This document shows, one piece after another, positions 5,592 through 13,569 of a DNA stretch of 18,335 bases. The first letter of the stretch is position 1, and each line of letters starts with the position of its first letter. The notes beneath the pieces were generated by a model. That model did no database searches. It was not told the DNA's origin and saw nothing but the letters and a program-made list of their open reading frames with translations. Origin of the DNA: Peptostreptococcaceae bacterium (GTDB lineage Bacteria > Bacillota > Clostridia > Peptostreptococcales > Anaerovoracaceae); NCBI GenBank assembly GCA_016650115.1, contig JAENWI010000010.1, positions 1 through 18,335 of the forward strand, written 5' to 3'. The position numbers were made by a program, and so were the translations under genes.

Positions 5592-7235
5592 TTAACACTT
5601 TATCTCACTAACCACAAACTGTATTTTTTCTGTCCCCTTCCAAATATTAATATTTGGATACCCGCAAATACTTACTTTTTTATTTTTCAGTGCATCCAGT
5701 GAATATTTTTCAGCATTATTAAATAAAACACAGGACATTTCTGCTCCATCTACACAGCACGAATTAAAGCGCAAATGCTTATTGTCAGCTCCCATAAATA
5801 AGATATTTTTTATTTCAACGTGATTGATCTGAAAATAAGGTTTTTCATTTGAGTTCCCAAATGGAGCAAGCTTTTCAAGTTCCTTCACAAGAGAATCATC
5901 GATTTCCTTGCCAATAAATTCAAAATCAATCACTTTTTCAAGTGAAAACAGTAGATTGTTTTTAGAATGCAGGTCATTTACTTCTTTTTCAAGTGAATAT
6001 CTTAGCTGGGAAAGATTTTCGCTTTTCATCACGAAACCACAGGCACCTGAATGGCCTCCAAATTTTTCAAACAACTCTGCAACACTTTTTAAAATTTTAT
6101 AAATATCAATATTTTTAACACTCCGTCCGGTTCCCTTTAAATACTCACCGCTCTTTGTTATTATTATTGTTGGCCGCTCATATTTATCCTTTATTTTCCC
6201 TGCAACAATACCAGCTATTCCTTCATGTACTCCCTCGGCAAAAATTATTTTAAAATTATCTTTTAAATGGAATTTTTCAATAAGTGAAATGCATTGTAAA
6301 AATGCTTCTTCCTGGAGCTTTTTTCTTTCCTTATTGGATAATATTAAACTATTGACAGCTTCCATCAGCGGATTAAAATCTTTAGAAATCAGGAGCTCCA
6401 ATGCTATTTCAGGCTTTGATATCCTGCCAGCCGAATTTATATGTGGCACTATTACATAGGCTACGCTTTCTGAATTTATTTCTCCATATTTCAGTCCTGT
6501 TTCTTTTATCAACTTGACTAGCCCTTGTCGTTTGCTTTTATTGATAGCCTTAATTCCATATTTAACCAATGTTCTGTTTTCATCAATTAAAGGTACTATA
6601 TCTCCAATGGTTCCAATTCCAACCAAATCAAGTACACTTGAAAGCACCGCTTTTGGCAGTTCAGCCTTTTCCTGTATGGCTTGCGCTAATTTAAATGCGA
6701 TTCCACATCCAGCCAGGTCTTTGAATGGATATTTGCAATTTTTTTGTTTGGGGTTTATTAATATGCAGTCAGGTATTTTGTCTGTCAGATTGTGATGGTC
6801 TGTAATAATTATGTCTAAATCCAACTCCTTTGCAAGTTCAACCTCTTCAAAAGAAACACTGCCGCAATCTACAGTAATAATAAGTTTACTTCCAAGATTT
6901 TTAATTTTTTGTATTGCTTCCTTATTTAATCCATATCCTTCATCAAATCTGGAAGGGATATAATATTCCAGCCTGTCGGTCAGATTAGATAATATCTCCA
7001 TCATTATAGCTACAGAAGTAATGCCATCCGCATCATAATCACCATATATGCAAATCTTGTCTCTGTTTTTTATTGTTGACAATATTAAATCCACTCCTGC
7101 TTCCATATTCAGAAGAAGAAATGGATCATAAGTTTTTTTTGGTTTTTCAGATAGAAATTCAAGTATATCTTCTTCTGTTGATATACCCCTTTTATTTAAT
7201 AATTCGCGTACTATTGAATTTATTTCATTCATCAT
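5592..7235 (-). CDS. recJ: Single-stranded-DNA 5'-3' exonuclease RecJ
   Basis: DHH-family exonuclease used in recombination and mismatch or base-excision repair, cytoplasmic, 547 residues. The DHH domain shows YGDYDADG (64-71), TVDCG (121-125), DHH (146-148) and GDI (211-213). The following part has PHINSAGRI (264-272), and the DHHA1 domain shows GIAGIVAGKI (339-348) and GGHSGACG (393-400). The metal-binding Asp and His residues all appear intact. A C-terminal OB-like region fills about 430-547. The length is near the compact RecJ form and lacks the C-terminal extension of the B. subtilis type. Its ATG directly follows the stop of the M23 gene (TAAATG), with no good ribosome site, so translational coupling is likely. 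Its place between two wall-related genes is unusual. Confidence 0.95.
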   Translation of the reverse strand: MMNEINSIVRELLNKRGISTEEDILEFLSEKPKKTYDPFLLLNMEAGVDLILSTIKNRDKICIYGDYDADGITSVAIMMEILSNLTDRLEYYIPSRFDEGYGLNKEAIQKIKNLGSKLIITVDCGSVSFEEVELAKELDLDIIITDHHNLTDKIPDCILINPKQKNCKYPFKDLAGCGIAFKLAQAIQEKAELPKAVLSSVLDLVGIGTIGDIVPLIDENRTLVKYGIKAINKSKRQGLVKLIKETGLKYGEINSESVAYVIVPHINSAGRISKPEIALELLISKDFNPLMEAVNSLILSNKERKKLQEEAFLQCISLIEKFHLKDNFKIIFAEGVHEGIAGIVAGKIKDKYERPTIIITKSGEYLKGTGRSVKNIDIYKILKSVAELFEKFGGHSGACGFVMKSENLSQLRYSLEKEVNDLHSKNNLLFSLEKVIDFEFIGKEIDDSLVKELEKLAPFGNSNEKPYFQINHVEIKNILFMGADNKHLRFNSCCVDGAEMSCVLFNNAEKYSLDALKNKKVSICGYPNINIWKGTEKIQFVVSEIKC

Positions 7236-8351
7236 TTATGTTAACCAATCCATAGGATTTTTATACTTACCGTTCACCCGAACCTCAAAATGCAAATGCG
7301 GACCCGTTGACATTCCTGTTGATCCTACCTTTGAAACCGCCTGACCTTTAGAGACAACATCTCCCACTTTAACAAGCAGACTGCTGTTATGTGCATATAA
7401 GGTTACGATGCTTCCGCCGTGATCTATCATCAATAAATTTCCGTAACTGTTGTTCCAGTTAGCTTTTATAACAGTTCCGCCAGTCGCTGCAACTACTGTA
7501 GTCCCTGATCTTGCTGCAATGTCAATCCCGGTATGAAGCTCCCTTGTTTTCAAAATAGGATGTGTTCTATAACCAAAAGGAGATGATATTCTCCCTTGTA
7601 CCGGCCAGCTCATAATGCCGCCAGAGTATTTCCCTCCACTTTGTAACGACTGGATTTCTCTCGTCAATCTGTTTGCTTCCGCATAAAGTGCATTTATCTG
7701 CTCCTGCAAAGCTTTATTGTTTTGAGACACTTCTGATTTTTTGACTGCAACCTGACTTTTGTCGGCCTGTAAAGCATTTTGCTTCGCTGCTTCCTCCTGC
7801 TTGTCAATTTCCAGCTGAGCCTGCAGTTTAACCAGATATTCTCTCTGTGCTGCAATCAACGCGTACTGGGTTTCCATGGATTTAAGAACCTCTTTGTCGC
7901 TCTCGTAAATCCTTTGAACCATATCCATATTGGTCATAAAATCGGATATGCTGTCTGAACCCAGAATAACGTCCAGTACACCTACTCCGCCATTTTTGTA
8001 CATTATTCGCAATCTGCTGCTTAATTGCTGGTTCTGAATTGCCATTTCGGCCTCCACCTGAACGAGCTGAGCCAATGCCTCATTAATTTTATCCTGTGTT
8101 GCACTTATATTCCCTTTTAAATTATTAATATCATTCTGCGTTTGATTAATCTGGTTTTCAAGGGAGCTTATATCCTTATTAAGTTTTACTTCAACTGATT
8201 TACCTTCATTAAGCTTTTTCTGTGCATCACTGATCTTGTTGTTTACATTCGAAAGGTCTTCCTGGCTTGCTTTTGTCGCATAAGAAACACCAAAATTTAA
8301 CAAGGACACCATTAATGCAAATGTTAAGGTAAATATTAAAATTCTTTTCAT
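7236..8351 (-). CDS. Secreted coiled-coil LytM/M23 peptidoglycan hydrolase (EnvC/PcsB-like partner of FtsEX)
   Basis: A 371-residue exported protein. Residues 1-27 are a signal peptide, 30-118 and about 145-240 are long coiled coils, and 248-371 form an M23 (LytM) domain. Zinc ligands are visible as His273 and Asp277 (HTGID) and His354 (HLHFEV), with catalytic His321 (YAHNSS) and His352. Because all these residues are kept, the protein should be an active endopeptidase, unlike E. coli EnvC, which only activates amidases. It lies 12 bases after ftsX, and the architecture (coiled coil plus catalytic domain) matches the known FtsEX-controlled hydrolases PcsB, CwlO and EnvC. A hinge segment with YKNGGVGVLDVILGSDSISD (118-137) is characteristic of this group. 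A ribosome site (AAAGGAGG) precedes the ATG. Confidence 0.93.
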   Translation of the reverse strand: MKRILIFTLTFALMVSLLNFGVSYATKASQEDLSNVNNKISDAQKKLNEGKSVEVKLNKDISSLENQINQTQNDINNLKGNISATQDKINEALAQLVQVEAEMAIQNQQLSSRLRIMYKNGGVGVLDVILGSDSISDFMTNMDMVQRIYESDKEVLKSMETQYALIAAQREYLVKLQAQLEIDKQEEAAKQNALQADKSQVAVKKSEVSQNNKALQEQINALYAEANRLTREIQSLQSGGKYSGGIMSWPVQGRISSPFGYRTHPILKTRELHTGIDIAARSGTTVVAATGGTVIKANWNNSYGNLLMIDHGGSIVTLYAHNSSLLVKVGDVVSKGQAVSKVGSTGMSTGPHLHFEVRVNGKYKNPMDWLT

Positions 8352-8363
8352 ATTTACCTCCTT

Positions 8364-9257
8364 TTATGTATCCAGGAACCTGCGCATAGATATAATACTT
8401 CCACACGCTCCAATGCTTACACCTACTGCTAAAAATATAATTACCAGATTCATCGTCATAAAGCTTACCGATACAATAGGCGTGGAAAGGATTATAAAGA
8501 TATCCTGACCAATTAATTCAGATATTTTACTGTAACTGAAGGCTATTAGGCCAACAGAAATCAACGCAGAAATTATTCCTATTAAAACCCCTTCTACAAG
8601 AAAAGGTCCCCTTATAAACCAGTTGGTTGCACCGACATACTTCATCATATGAATTTCTCTTGAACGTGCAAGTACTGTCAGTTTAATCGTGTTTGAAACC
8701 ACCACCACTGATACAATAATAAGAAATGACATAATAATTAAAGCCGATATCTGGATAAAATTTGTTATTTTAAGAAGTTTTTCAACTGTATCCTTATAAT
8801 ATTTGATGTCTTCTATTCCATTAATTGTCTTTGCTGTCTGAACAACTTTATCTGCTGCTTCAAGTTCACTTACGGTCACCAATATTGAATTTGGTAAAGG
8901 GTTGTTAGAAAGCGAATCAAGTAAATAACCGCTTTCTCCCCATTTGCTCTTCCATTGAGCAAGGGCTGCATCTTTATTTAAATATTCTGTATTCGCAACA
9001 CCTTCCAAACCGTCAAATTTTTCTTTAATAAGCTGAGCATCTACAAATGTTGTCTCATCTAATAAATATATTTGAACTGTTTCATAATCTCGTTTTGAAG
9101 CTTCGGTCGCCATATTGATATTGACAACTGCGATAAAGAAAAGTCCTAAAATCAGCAGCATGGCAGTAATTGAAAATATGGAAGCTAAACTCATTGCTCT
9201 GTTTCTGAATACTTGAATGAAGGCCTGTTTTATTGAGTAAATTATACTATTCAACAT
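8364..9257 (-). CDS. ftsX: Cell-division membrane protein FtsX
   Basis: Membrane half of the FtsEX ABC-type complex that transmits ATP hydrolysis by FtsE to a wall hydrolase outside the membrane. It is 297 residues from the ATG at 9257. Four transmembrane segments are visible at about 25-48, 168-192, 222-245 and 262-288, with an extracellular domain of about 120 residues between the first two. That domain carries the family's LDETTFVDAQLIKEKFDGLEGV region and SILVTVS. The cytoplasmic loop REIHMMKYVGATNWFIRGPF (206-225 region) is a strong FtsX mark. A longer reading from TTG at 9281 would start inside the ribosome site and is rejected. The AAGGAGG lies 14 bases before the ATG, slightly far. 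It overlaps the end of ftsE by 11 bases. Confidence 0.93.
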   Translation of the reverse strand: MLNSIIYSIKQAFIQVFRNRAMSLASIFSITAMLLILGLFFIAVVNINMATEASKRDYETVQIYLLDETTFVDAQLIKEKFDGLEGVANTEYLNKDAALAQWKSKWGESGYLLDSLSNNPLPNSILVTVSELEAADKVVQTAKTINGIEDIKYYKDTVEKLLKITNFIQISALIIMSFLIIVSVVVVSNTIKLTVLARSREIHMMKYVGATNWFIRGPFLVEGVLIGIISALISVGLIAFSYSKISELIGQDIFIILSTPIVSVSFMTMNLVIIFLAVGVSIGACGSIISMRRFLDT

Positions 9258-9987
9258 CTTTACTAAATACACCTCCTTCAAAAGGAGTAACTAAGCAAGG
9301 TTCTTCATACAATTCTGCACCATACGCGCCTACATTGTCTCTGACAATCTTTCCTTTATCTATTACTATTACTCTTTTATTCATTCTGTCTACAATATCC
9401 TTAGCATGAGTTACCATTACAATAGTAGTACCTCTTAGATTTATTTGCTCAAGCAGTTTCATGATTTCCCATGAAGTCTCTGGATCGAGATTCCCTGTCG
9501 GTTCATCTGCAATCAGAACCGTTGGATTATTTACGATGGCTCTTGCAATTGCAACTCTTTGCTGCTCTCCTGCTGAAAGTTCATCTGGATATTTGTTCCC
9601 TTTATTTCCAATTCCAACCAGGCTTAATATCTGAGGCACCTGTCTTTTGATGGTTCTTTGACTTTTATGGATTATTTCCATGGAAAATCCAACATTTTCT
9701 GCTACGGTTTTCTTTGGAAGCAATCTGAAATCCTGGAAAACAATTCCTATGCTTCTTCTTAAAATAGGAATTTCCCTATTTGACAGAGTGGTTACCTCTG
9801 TGTCATTAACCCTAATACTCCCAGAATCCGCCTCAATTTCTTTTAAAATCAACTTAATAAATGTTGATTTACCTGCACCGCTGGACCCTACTAAAAAGAC
9901 AAAATCCCCTTTGTCTATTGTTACGCTTACATTCTCTAACCCTACATTTTTTTTATAATATTTAGTCACCTTATCAAAAATAATCAT
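9247..9987 (-). CDS. ftsE: Cell-division ATP-binding protein FtsE
   Basis: Cytoplasmic ABC ATPase that powers FtsX, 246 residues from the ATG at 9987. Walker A GSSGAGKST (34-42), Q-loop FQDFRLLP (84-91), signature LSAGEQQR (137-144), Walker B VLIADEPTGNLD (157-168) and the switch His194 are all present. The FRLLP after the Q-loop is typical of FtsE. The signature has Ala in place of the usual second residue Gly (LSGGE to LSAGE), a tolerated variant. About 25 residues at the C terminus beyond the core are poorly conserved. GGGGGAGGG lies 10 bases before the start; an upstream in-frame ATG at 10062 falls within the promoter and is rejected. The gene is first of the ftsEX transcript. Confidence 0.95.
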   Translation of the reverse strand: MIIFDKVTKYYKKNVGLENVSVTIDKGDFVFLVGSSGAGKSTFIKLILKEIEADSGSIRVNDTEVTTLSNREIPILRRSIGIVFQDFRLLPKKTVAENVGFSMEIIHKSQRTIKRQVPQILSLVGIGNKGNKYPDELSAGEQQRVAIARAIVNNPTVLIADEPTGNLDPETSWEIMKLLEQINLRGTTIVMVTHAKDIVDRMNKRVIVIDKGKIVRDNVGAYGAELYEEPCLVTPFEGGVFSKDVE

Positions 9988-10039
9988 TAAGGTAAAACCC
10001 TCCCCCTTTTTGCTAAAATTTGTTTTAATGCCACTATCT

Positions 10040-10068
10040 ATTATAATACATTTTCCGCGCATTGTAAA
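10040..10068 (-). promoter_or_regulatory. Sigma-A type promoter for ftsEX operon
   Basis: Read on the minus strand: TTTACA at 10063-10068 (-35, one mismatch), 17-base spacer, TATAAT at 10040-10045 (perfect -10). Transcription would begin near 10033, about 46 bases before the ftsE ATG. It sits directly after the stop codon of the ParA-like gene, so ftsE can be expressed apart from that gene. Confidence 0.87.
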
Positions 10069-10073
10069 AGAAA

Positions 10074-10913
10074 TTAGCCAAAAATCGACTTAATAATTTT
10101 GTTTAAAGTGTTCTCCAATGCAATTTTTATTTGCCTTCCGCAAACTGGTAGCATGCAGTTGTATTCGGCAGAATAAAGTTCATCGGCTTTTATAAAAGGT
10201 ATGTAATGTAACTCCTTTAATTTTAAAAACTGATGCAGTTCTCTTCTATTTATTCCGCCATTATACTTATTTACAACCCAAAAAATACGATGCCCTTTTT
10301 CCTCCAGGCTTTTGCAGTATGCGAGTGTTTGGAATCCCGCAAGAAGAGATGACGGCATAGGATCAATGACTACTATTAAGGCATCCATATCCGGTAAAAG
10401 TTCCATCATCTGGCTATGTATTTCAAAATCACAAATTATAACATCCCCTGGTGCATTGTTGATGATTCTATAATTATCAAAATTTCCTTCGGTGTTAGAC
10501 TCTTTCCCATTTTTGTTCTCAGTTTTATTGACTTTTGGTTTATGTAATATCCAATTAATGCCATCATCAATATTTGTAATACCTCTTGTTGTTTTACCTA
10601 ATAAATTCAATTGGAATAAATCATTGAAATTTCTCCCTGCGAATCTTTTATCAATTCCTAAAGAATCATAAGTGTATTTACTGCCAATATCCTTTTCTTT
10701 TACTATTTCAACAAAAGTAACTTTAATATTTTTATTCCCACTTAATAATTTGCTGGTTGAAGTAGCTACCAATGTTGCTCCTGCTCCCTGGCACAAAGGG
10801 ACAACCCCAATTTTCATCCGTTCAAAATAATCATTATCATTAACGAGTTTTTCTCTTAATACAGATCTATCCAGACTAACACACCTCCTCATATCATTGT
10901 AATATTTTACCAT
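10074..10913 (-). CDS. ParA/MinD-fold protein with degenerate P-loop
   Basis: Up to 279 residues with the strand order of a ParA/MinD-type protein. It shows KIGVVPL (34-40), a P-loop-like turn CQGAGATLVA (41-50), VTFVEI (65-70), a Walker-B-like DVIICDFE (157-164), DALIVVIDPMPSS (177-189), WVVNKYN (212-218) and YIPF (237-240). Both signature lysines of the deviant Walker A are missing: Cys41 and Ala46 stand where KGGxGK[ST] has Lys. CpaE/TadZ proteins are known to lose the same second lysine. Residues about 120-150 are a low-complexity, Asn/Lys-rich insert. Start is uncertain: ATG at 10913 has no ribosome site, while AGGAGG at 10884-10889 sits 9 bases before an in-frame CTG at 10874. The gene lies between a terminator and the ftsE promoter. 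Function unknown; a scaffold or localisation role at the membrane or septum is inference. Confidence 0.75.
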   Translation of the reverse strand: MVKYYNDMRRCVSLDRSVLREKLVNDNDYFERMKIGVVPLCQGAGATLVATSTSKLLSGNKNIKVTFVEIVKEKDIGSKYTYDSLGIDKRFAGRNFNDLFQLNLLGKTTRGITNIDDGINWILHKPKVNKTENKNGKESNTEGNFDNYRIINNAPGDVIICDFEIHSQMMELLPDMDALIVVIDPMPSSLLAGFQTLAYCKSLEEKGHRIFWVVNKYNGGINRRELHQFLKLKELHYIPFIKADELYSAEYNCMLPVCGRQIKIALENTLNKIIKSIFG

Positions 10914-10932
10914 TATTTTTTAATTATGTATA
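10904..10932 (-). promoter_or_regulatory. Possible promoter of the ParA-like gene
   Basis: Read on the minus strand: TATACA at 10927-10932 (4 of 6 matches to -35), 17-base spacer, TAAAAT at 10904-10909. It would start transcription near 10897, after the first in-frame ATG of the gene, which would force use of a later start. The sequence is AT-rich, so a chance match is quite possible. Confidence 0.4.
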
Positions 10933-10959
10933 TGGTAATTAATGTCATCTATTATAAAA

Positions 10960-11006
10960 TTAAAAAATACACTGGCAGTATTAGATTTTCTAATATTTTC
11001 AGTGTA
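10960..11006 (-). terminator. Intrinsic terminator ending the mgtE-to-transketolase run
   Basis: On the minus strand TACACTG (11000-11006) pairs with CAGTGTA (10968-10974), enclosing an inner ATTAG/CTAAT stem, followed by TTTTTTAATTTT. It lies 44 bases after the transketolase stop and before the ParA-like gene, separating two transcription units. Confidence 0.9.
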
Positions 11007-11049
11007 CCTTTCTTAATGTAATATAAAACAGTTTTATCAAACATGTTAT

Positions 11050-11985
11050 TTATTTGTTTAAAAGTCTTCTGCATGCGGCAGCAACAGCATCTGCATTCAT
11101 ACCATACTTTTTCTTTAATTCTTCCGGCTTCCCAGATTCACCATACGTGTCCATTTGACCGACTATTTCCATTTTAACAGGATAATTCTGTGAAACAACC
11201 TCAGCAACAGCCGAACCCAAACCCCCAATAATGGAGTGTTCTTCTGCAGTAACTATGAGTCCTGTTTCTTTAGCTGCTTTAATAATAATATCTTTATCTA
11301 AAGGTTTTATTGTATGAATATCAATAACTCTAGCCTCAATTCCTTCTTCCTTCAAGGTTTCTGCCGCCAAAAAAGCTTCGTTAACCATAATACCTGTGGC
11401 AACAATTGTGATATCTTTTCCCTCTCTGACACAGTTTCCTTTCCCAATTTCAATAATGTCATCATTTTTATAAAAATCAGGGACTGCATATCTTCCAAGT
11501 CTTACGTAAGCTGGCCCGTCTATTTCCGCCACTTGTCTTAAAAGCTTCTTAGTAGAAACACTATCTGAAGGATTAATTACCATCATCCCTGGAATGGTTC
11601 TCATTAATGCCATGTCCTCAAACGTCTGATGGCTTGCACCGTCTTCTCCTACGGTAATTCCCGCGTGTGTTGCACATATTTTGACATTTGCTCTTGTATA
11701 TCCTATTGAATTCCTTATAATTTCAAACGCTCTGCCTGCAGCAAACATAGCAAAGGTGCTGGCAAAAACAACTTTTCCTGAAATCGCAAAACCTGTTGCA
11801 GCACCATAAATATTTTGCTCGGCTATACCCATATTAATAAATCTGTCTGGGTAAGCTTTTCCAAATTCTGCCGTCATTGTTGATTTAGAAAGATCTCCAT
11901 CCAATACAACCATGTTTTTATATTTTTCTCCAAGCTCAATCAATACTTCTCCATAAGCTTGTCTTGTTGCCATTTTAATGCCCAT
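11050..11985 (-). CDS. Transketolase, C-terminal subunit
   Basis: Pyrimidine-binding and C-terminal domains of a two-gene transketolase (pentose phosphate pathway), 311 residues. MGIAEQN (52-58) contains the catalytic Glu56 that activates thiamine diphosphate. HAGITVGEDGASHQ (107-120) and PADSV-type loop INPSDS (137-142) are family marks, and the C-terminal domain follows from about 185. The start is the ATG at 11985, which shares one base with the stop of the N-terminal subunit gene (TAATG) and has GGGAGG 9 bases upstream. The GTG at 11991 is too close to that site. Together the two chains match the length of a single-chain transketolase, and split forms are common in Clostridia and archaea. 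It is the last gene before the terminator. A DXS-like enzyme is less likely because a separate N-terminal partner is adjacent. Confidence 0.93.
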   Translation of the reverse strand: MGIKMATRQAYGEVLIELGEKYKNMVVLDGDLSKSTMTAEFGKAYPDRFINMGIAEQNIYGAATGFAISGKVVFASTFAMFAAGRAFEIIRNSIGYTRANVKICATHAGITVGEDGASHQTFEDMALMRTIPGMMVINPSDSVSTKKLLRQVAEIDGPAYVRLGRYAVPDFYKNDDIIEIGKGNCVREGKDITIVATGIMVNEAFLAAETLKEEGIEARVIDIHTIKPLDKDIIIKAAKETGLIVTAEEHSIIGGLGSAVAEVVSQNYPVKMEIVGQMDTYGESGKPEELKKKYGMNADAVAAACRRLLNK

Positions 11986-12803
11986 TACCACAATCCTCCC
12001 AATTCTTTCACTGCCATTTCTGCTTCCTCATCATTTGGTGCTTTTCCATGCCAGCCGGCTATATCCTCCATAAAAGAAACTCCCTTACCTTTGATGGTTT
12101 TCGCAATAATTGCCGTTGGCTTGCCTTTAAATTCCCTGGCTTGGGACAATGCATCAATAATCTGTCCAATATTATGTCCATCTATGGATATTACATTCCA
12201 GCCAAAGCTTTCAAACTTACTGTCAATTGGTTTAACTGTCATTACATCATCATTGTTTCCGTCAATTTGAAGACCGTTCCAATCGATAATTGCTGTCAGG
12301 TTATCAAGTTTATAATGAGCTGACGACATTGCAGCTTCCCAGACCAGACCTTCCTGCAATTCCCCATCGCCTAATAAAACATACACTCTGCCGCTTTTTC
12401 CATCCATTTTATTTGCCATTGCAACTCCACCGGCGACAGAAAAACCCTGTCCGAGTGAACCTGTTGACATTTCAACTCCAATAACTTTCCGCATATCCGG
12501 ATGGCCTTGAATCTTTGAATTTAATTTTCTCAGAGTGAGCAATTCTTCCTTTGGGAAATATCCTTTTTCTGCCAGTGTTGAATAAAGAACAGGGGCAGCA
12601 TGACCCTTGGAAAGAATAAATTTGTCTCGATCTTTCATCTTGGGATCCTTCGGATCTATTTTCATTTCATGGAAATAGAGAACTGTTAAAATATCTGAAG
12701 CCGACAGAGATCCCCCCGGGTGACCAGACCCTGCTGCGTGAACCGCTTTGATAATACTGATTCTAATGTTGTTTGAAATATCTTCTAAATTTTTGAACGC
12801 CAT
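11985..12803 (-). CDS. Transketolase, N-terminal subunit
   Basis: Thiamine-diphosphate-binding chain of a split transketolase, 272 residues. Substrate and cofactor motifs are intact: GHPGGS (27-32, His28), SKGHAAP (65-71), and the diphosphate/Mg motif GDGELQEG (145-152) closing at Asn176 in DWNGLQIDG. The separate open frames are natural rather than a frameshift, because each half has its own start and ribosome site (AGGAGG 6 bases before this ATG) and the ends are domain boundaries. It follows the tagA-like gene by 9 bases. The enzyme moves two-carbon units between sugar phosphates. Why it is tied to a wall-polymer cluster is not evident; sugar supply is a guess. Confidence 0.93.
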   Translation of the reverse strand: MAFKNLEDISNNIRISIIKAVHAAGSGHPGGSLSASDILTVLYFHEMKIDPKDPKMKDRDKFILSKGHAAPVLYSTLAEKGYFPKEELLTLRKLNSKIQGHPDMRKVIGVEMSTGSLGQGFSVAGGVAMANKMDGKSGRVYVLLGDGELQEGLVWEAAMSSAHYKLDNLTAIIDWNGLQIDGNNDDVMTVKPIDSKFESFGWNVISIDGHNIGQIIDALSQAREFKGKPTAIIAKTIKGKGVSFMEDIAGWHGKAPNDEEAEMAVKELGGLW

Positions 12804-12812
12804 TTTTTCCTC

Positions 12813-13568
12813 CTAGTTTTTGCCTTTAATAATTACCTTTATAATAAATAATGGCAGTTGAGCCATTCTTTTATATCTTGTTGGTTCTTTAATAAATCTG
12901 TAAAGCCACTCCAGTCCATGCTTCTGATAAAACTCGGGAGCCCTTTTTGCGGTCCCTGCCCATACGTCCAGGCTTCCACCTACGCCCATACCTACTTTTA
13001 TATTTGTAAACTTATTCCTATGCTCAAAAATAAATTTTTCCTGCTTTGGCGAACCCAGGGCAACACAAAGAAAATCTGCTCCAGACTCATTGATTTCTTT
13101 AACGATTTGTTCTTCATCTTCCTTTTTAAAGTAACCATCTCTTGTGCCGCCTATAATTAATCCGGCATGTTTCTTTTTAATTGCCGCTCCAGCAAGTTCA
13201 GCTACAGATGCTCTTTCTGTGTTTGCCGGTTTACTCCCGAACAAATAAATTGATTTACCAGTTTTTTCCAAGTATTCTAATATCAGGCTTAGGAAATCCA
13301 CGCCGGTTACCCTTTCTGAAAGAGGTTCTCCTAATATTTTTGACGCATACACCAGCCCTATCCCATCTGGAATAACCAGCCCCGCCTGTTCGATCAGTCG
13401 TTTTAATTCCAAATCCTTTGTTGCATTCAACACAATCTCTGAATTAGGGGTAACAATTAATTTGCAGCCATCCGTTTCCATCATTTCTCTAAAAACTTCC
13501 ATTGCCAGCTGATTATTAACCATATCCACAGGAACATCAAGTATTTTAATTGTTTTATAGCTGTTCAT
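12813..13568 (-). CDS. WecG/TagA/CpsF-family glycosyltransferase
   Basis: GT26 enzyme, probably transferring N-acetylmannosamine to undecaprenyl-PP-GlcNAc, the first committed step of wall teichoic acid or a secondary wall polymer. It is 251 residues, normal length. Catalytic-site residues line up with the structurally studied TagA group: Thr40 and Asn42 in VTPNSE, and Asp68 in IPDGIGLVYA. Other marks are ERVTGVDFL (85-93), YLFGSKP, GYF, and CVALGSPKQEKFI. The C-terminal appendage GLEWLYRFIKEPTRYKR (about 219-236) is the positively charged tail that contacts the membrane. GGAG precedes the ATG by 7 bases. It sits directly between csaB and the transketolase genes. The exact sugar acceptor and donor are inferred from family only. 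Confidence 0.9.
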   Translation of the reverse strand: MNSYKTIKILDVPVDMVNNQLAMEVFREMMETDGCKLIVTPNSEIVLNATKDLELKRLIEQAGLVIPDGIGLVYASKILGEPLSERVTGVDFLSLILEYLEKTGKSIYLFGSKPANTERASVAELAGAAIKKKHAGLIIGGTRDGYFKKEDEEQIVKEINESGADFLCVALGSPKQEKFIFEHRNKFTNIKVGMGVGGSLDVWAGTAKRAPEFYQKHGLEWLYRFIKEPTRYKRMAQLPLFIIKVIIKGKN

Positions 13569-13569
13569 A

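Noticed and set aside
9258..9281. FtsX starting at TTG 9281
   Set aside because: That codon overlaps the AAGGAGG ribosome site; the ATG at 9257 gives the normal FtsX N terminus.
11050..12803. Transketolase broken by a frameshift
   Set aside because: Each half has its own start codon and AGGAGG-type site, and the break is at a domain border; split transketolases are normal in this group.
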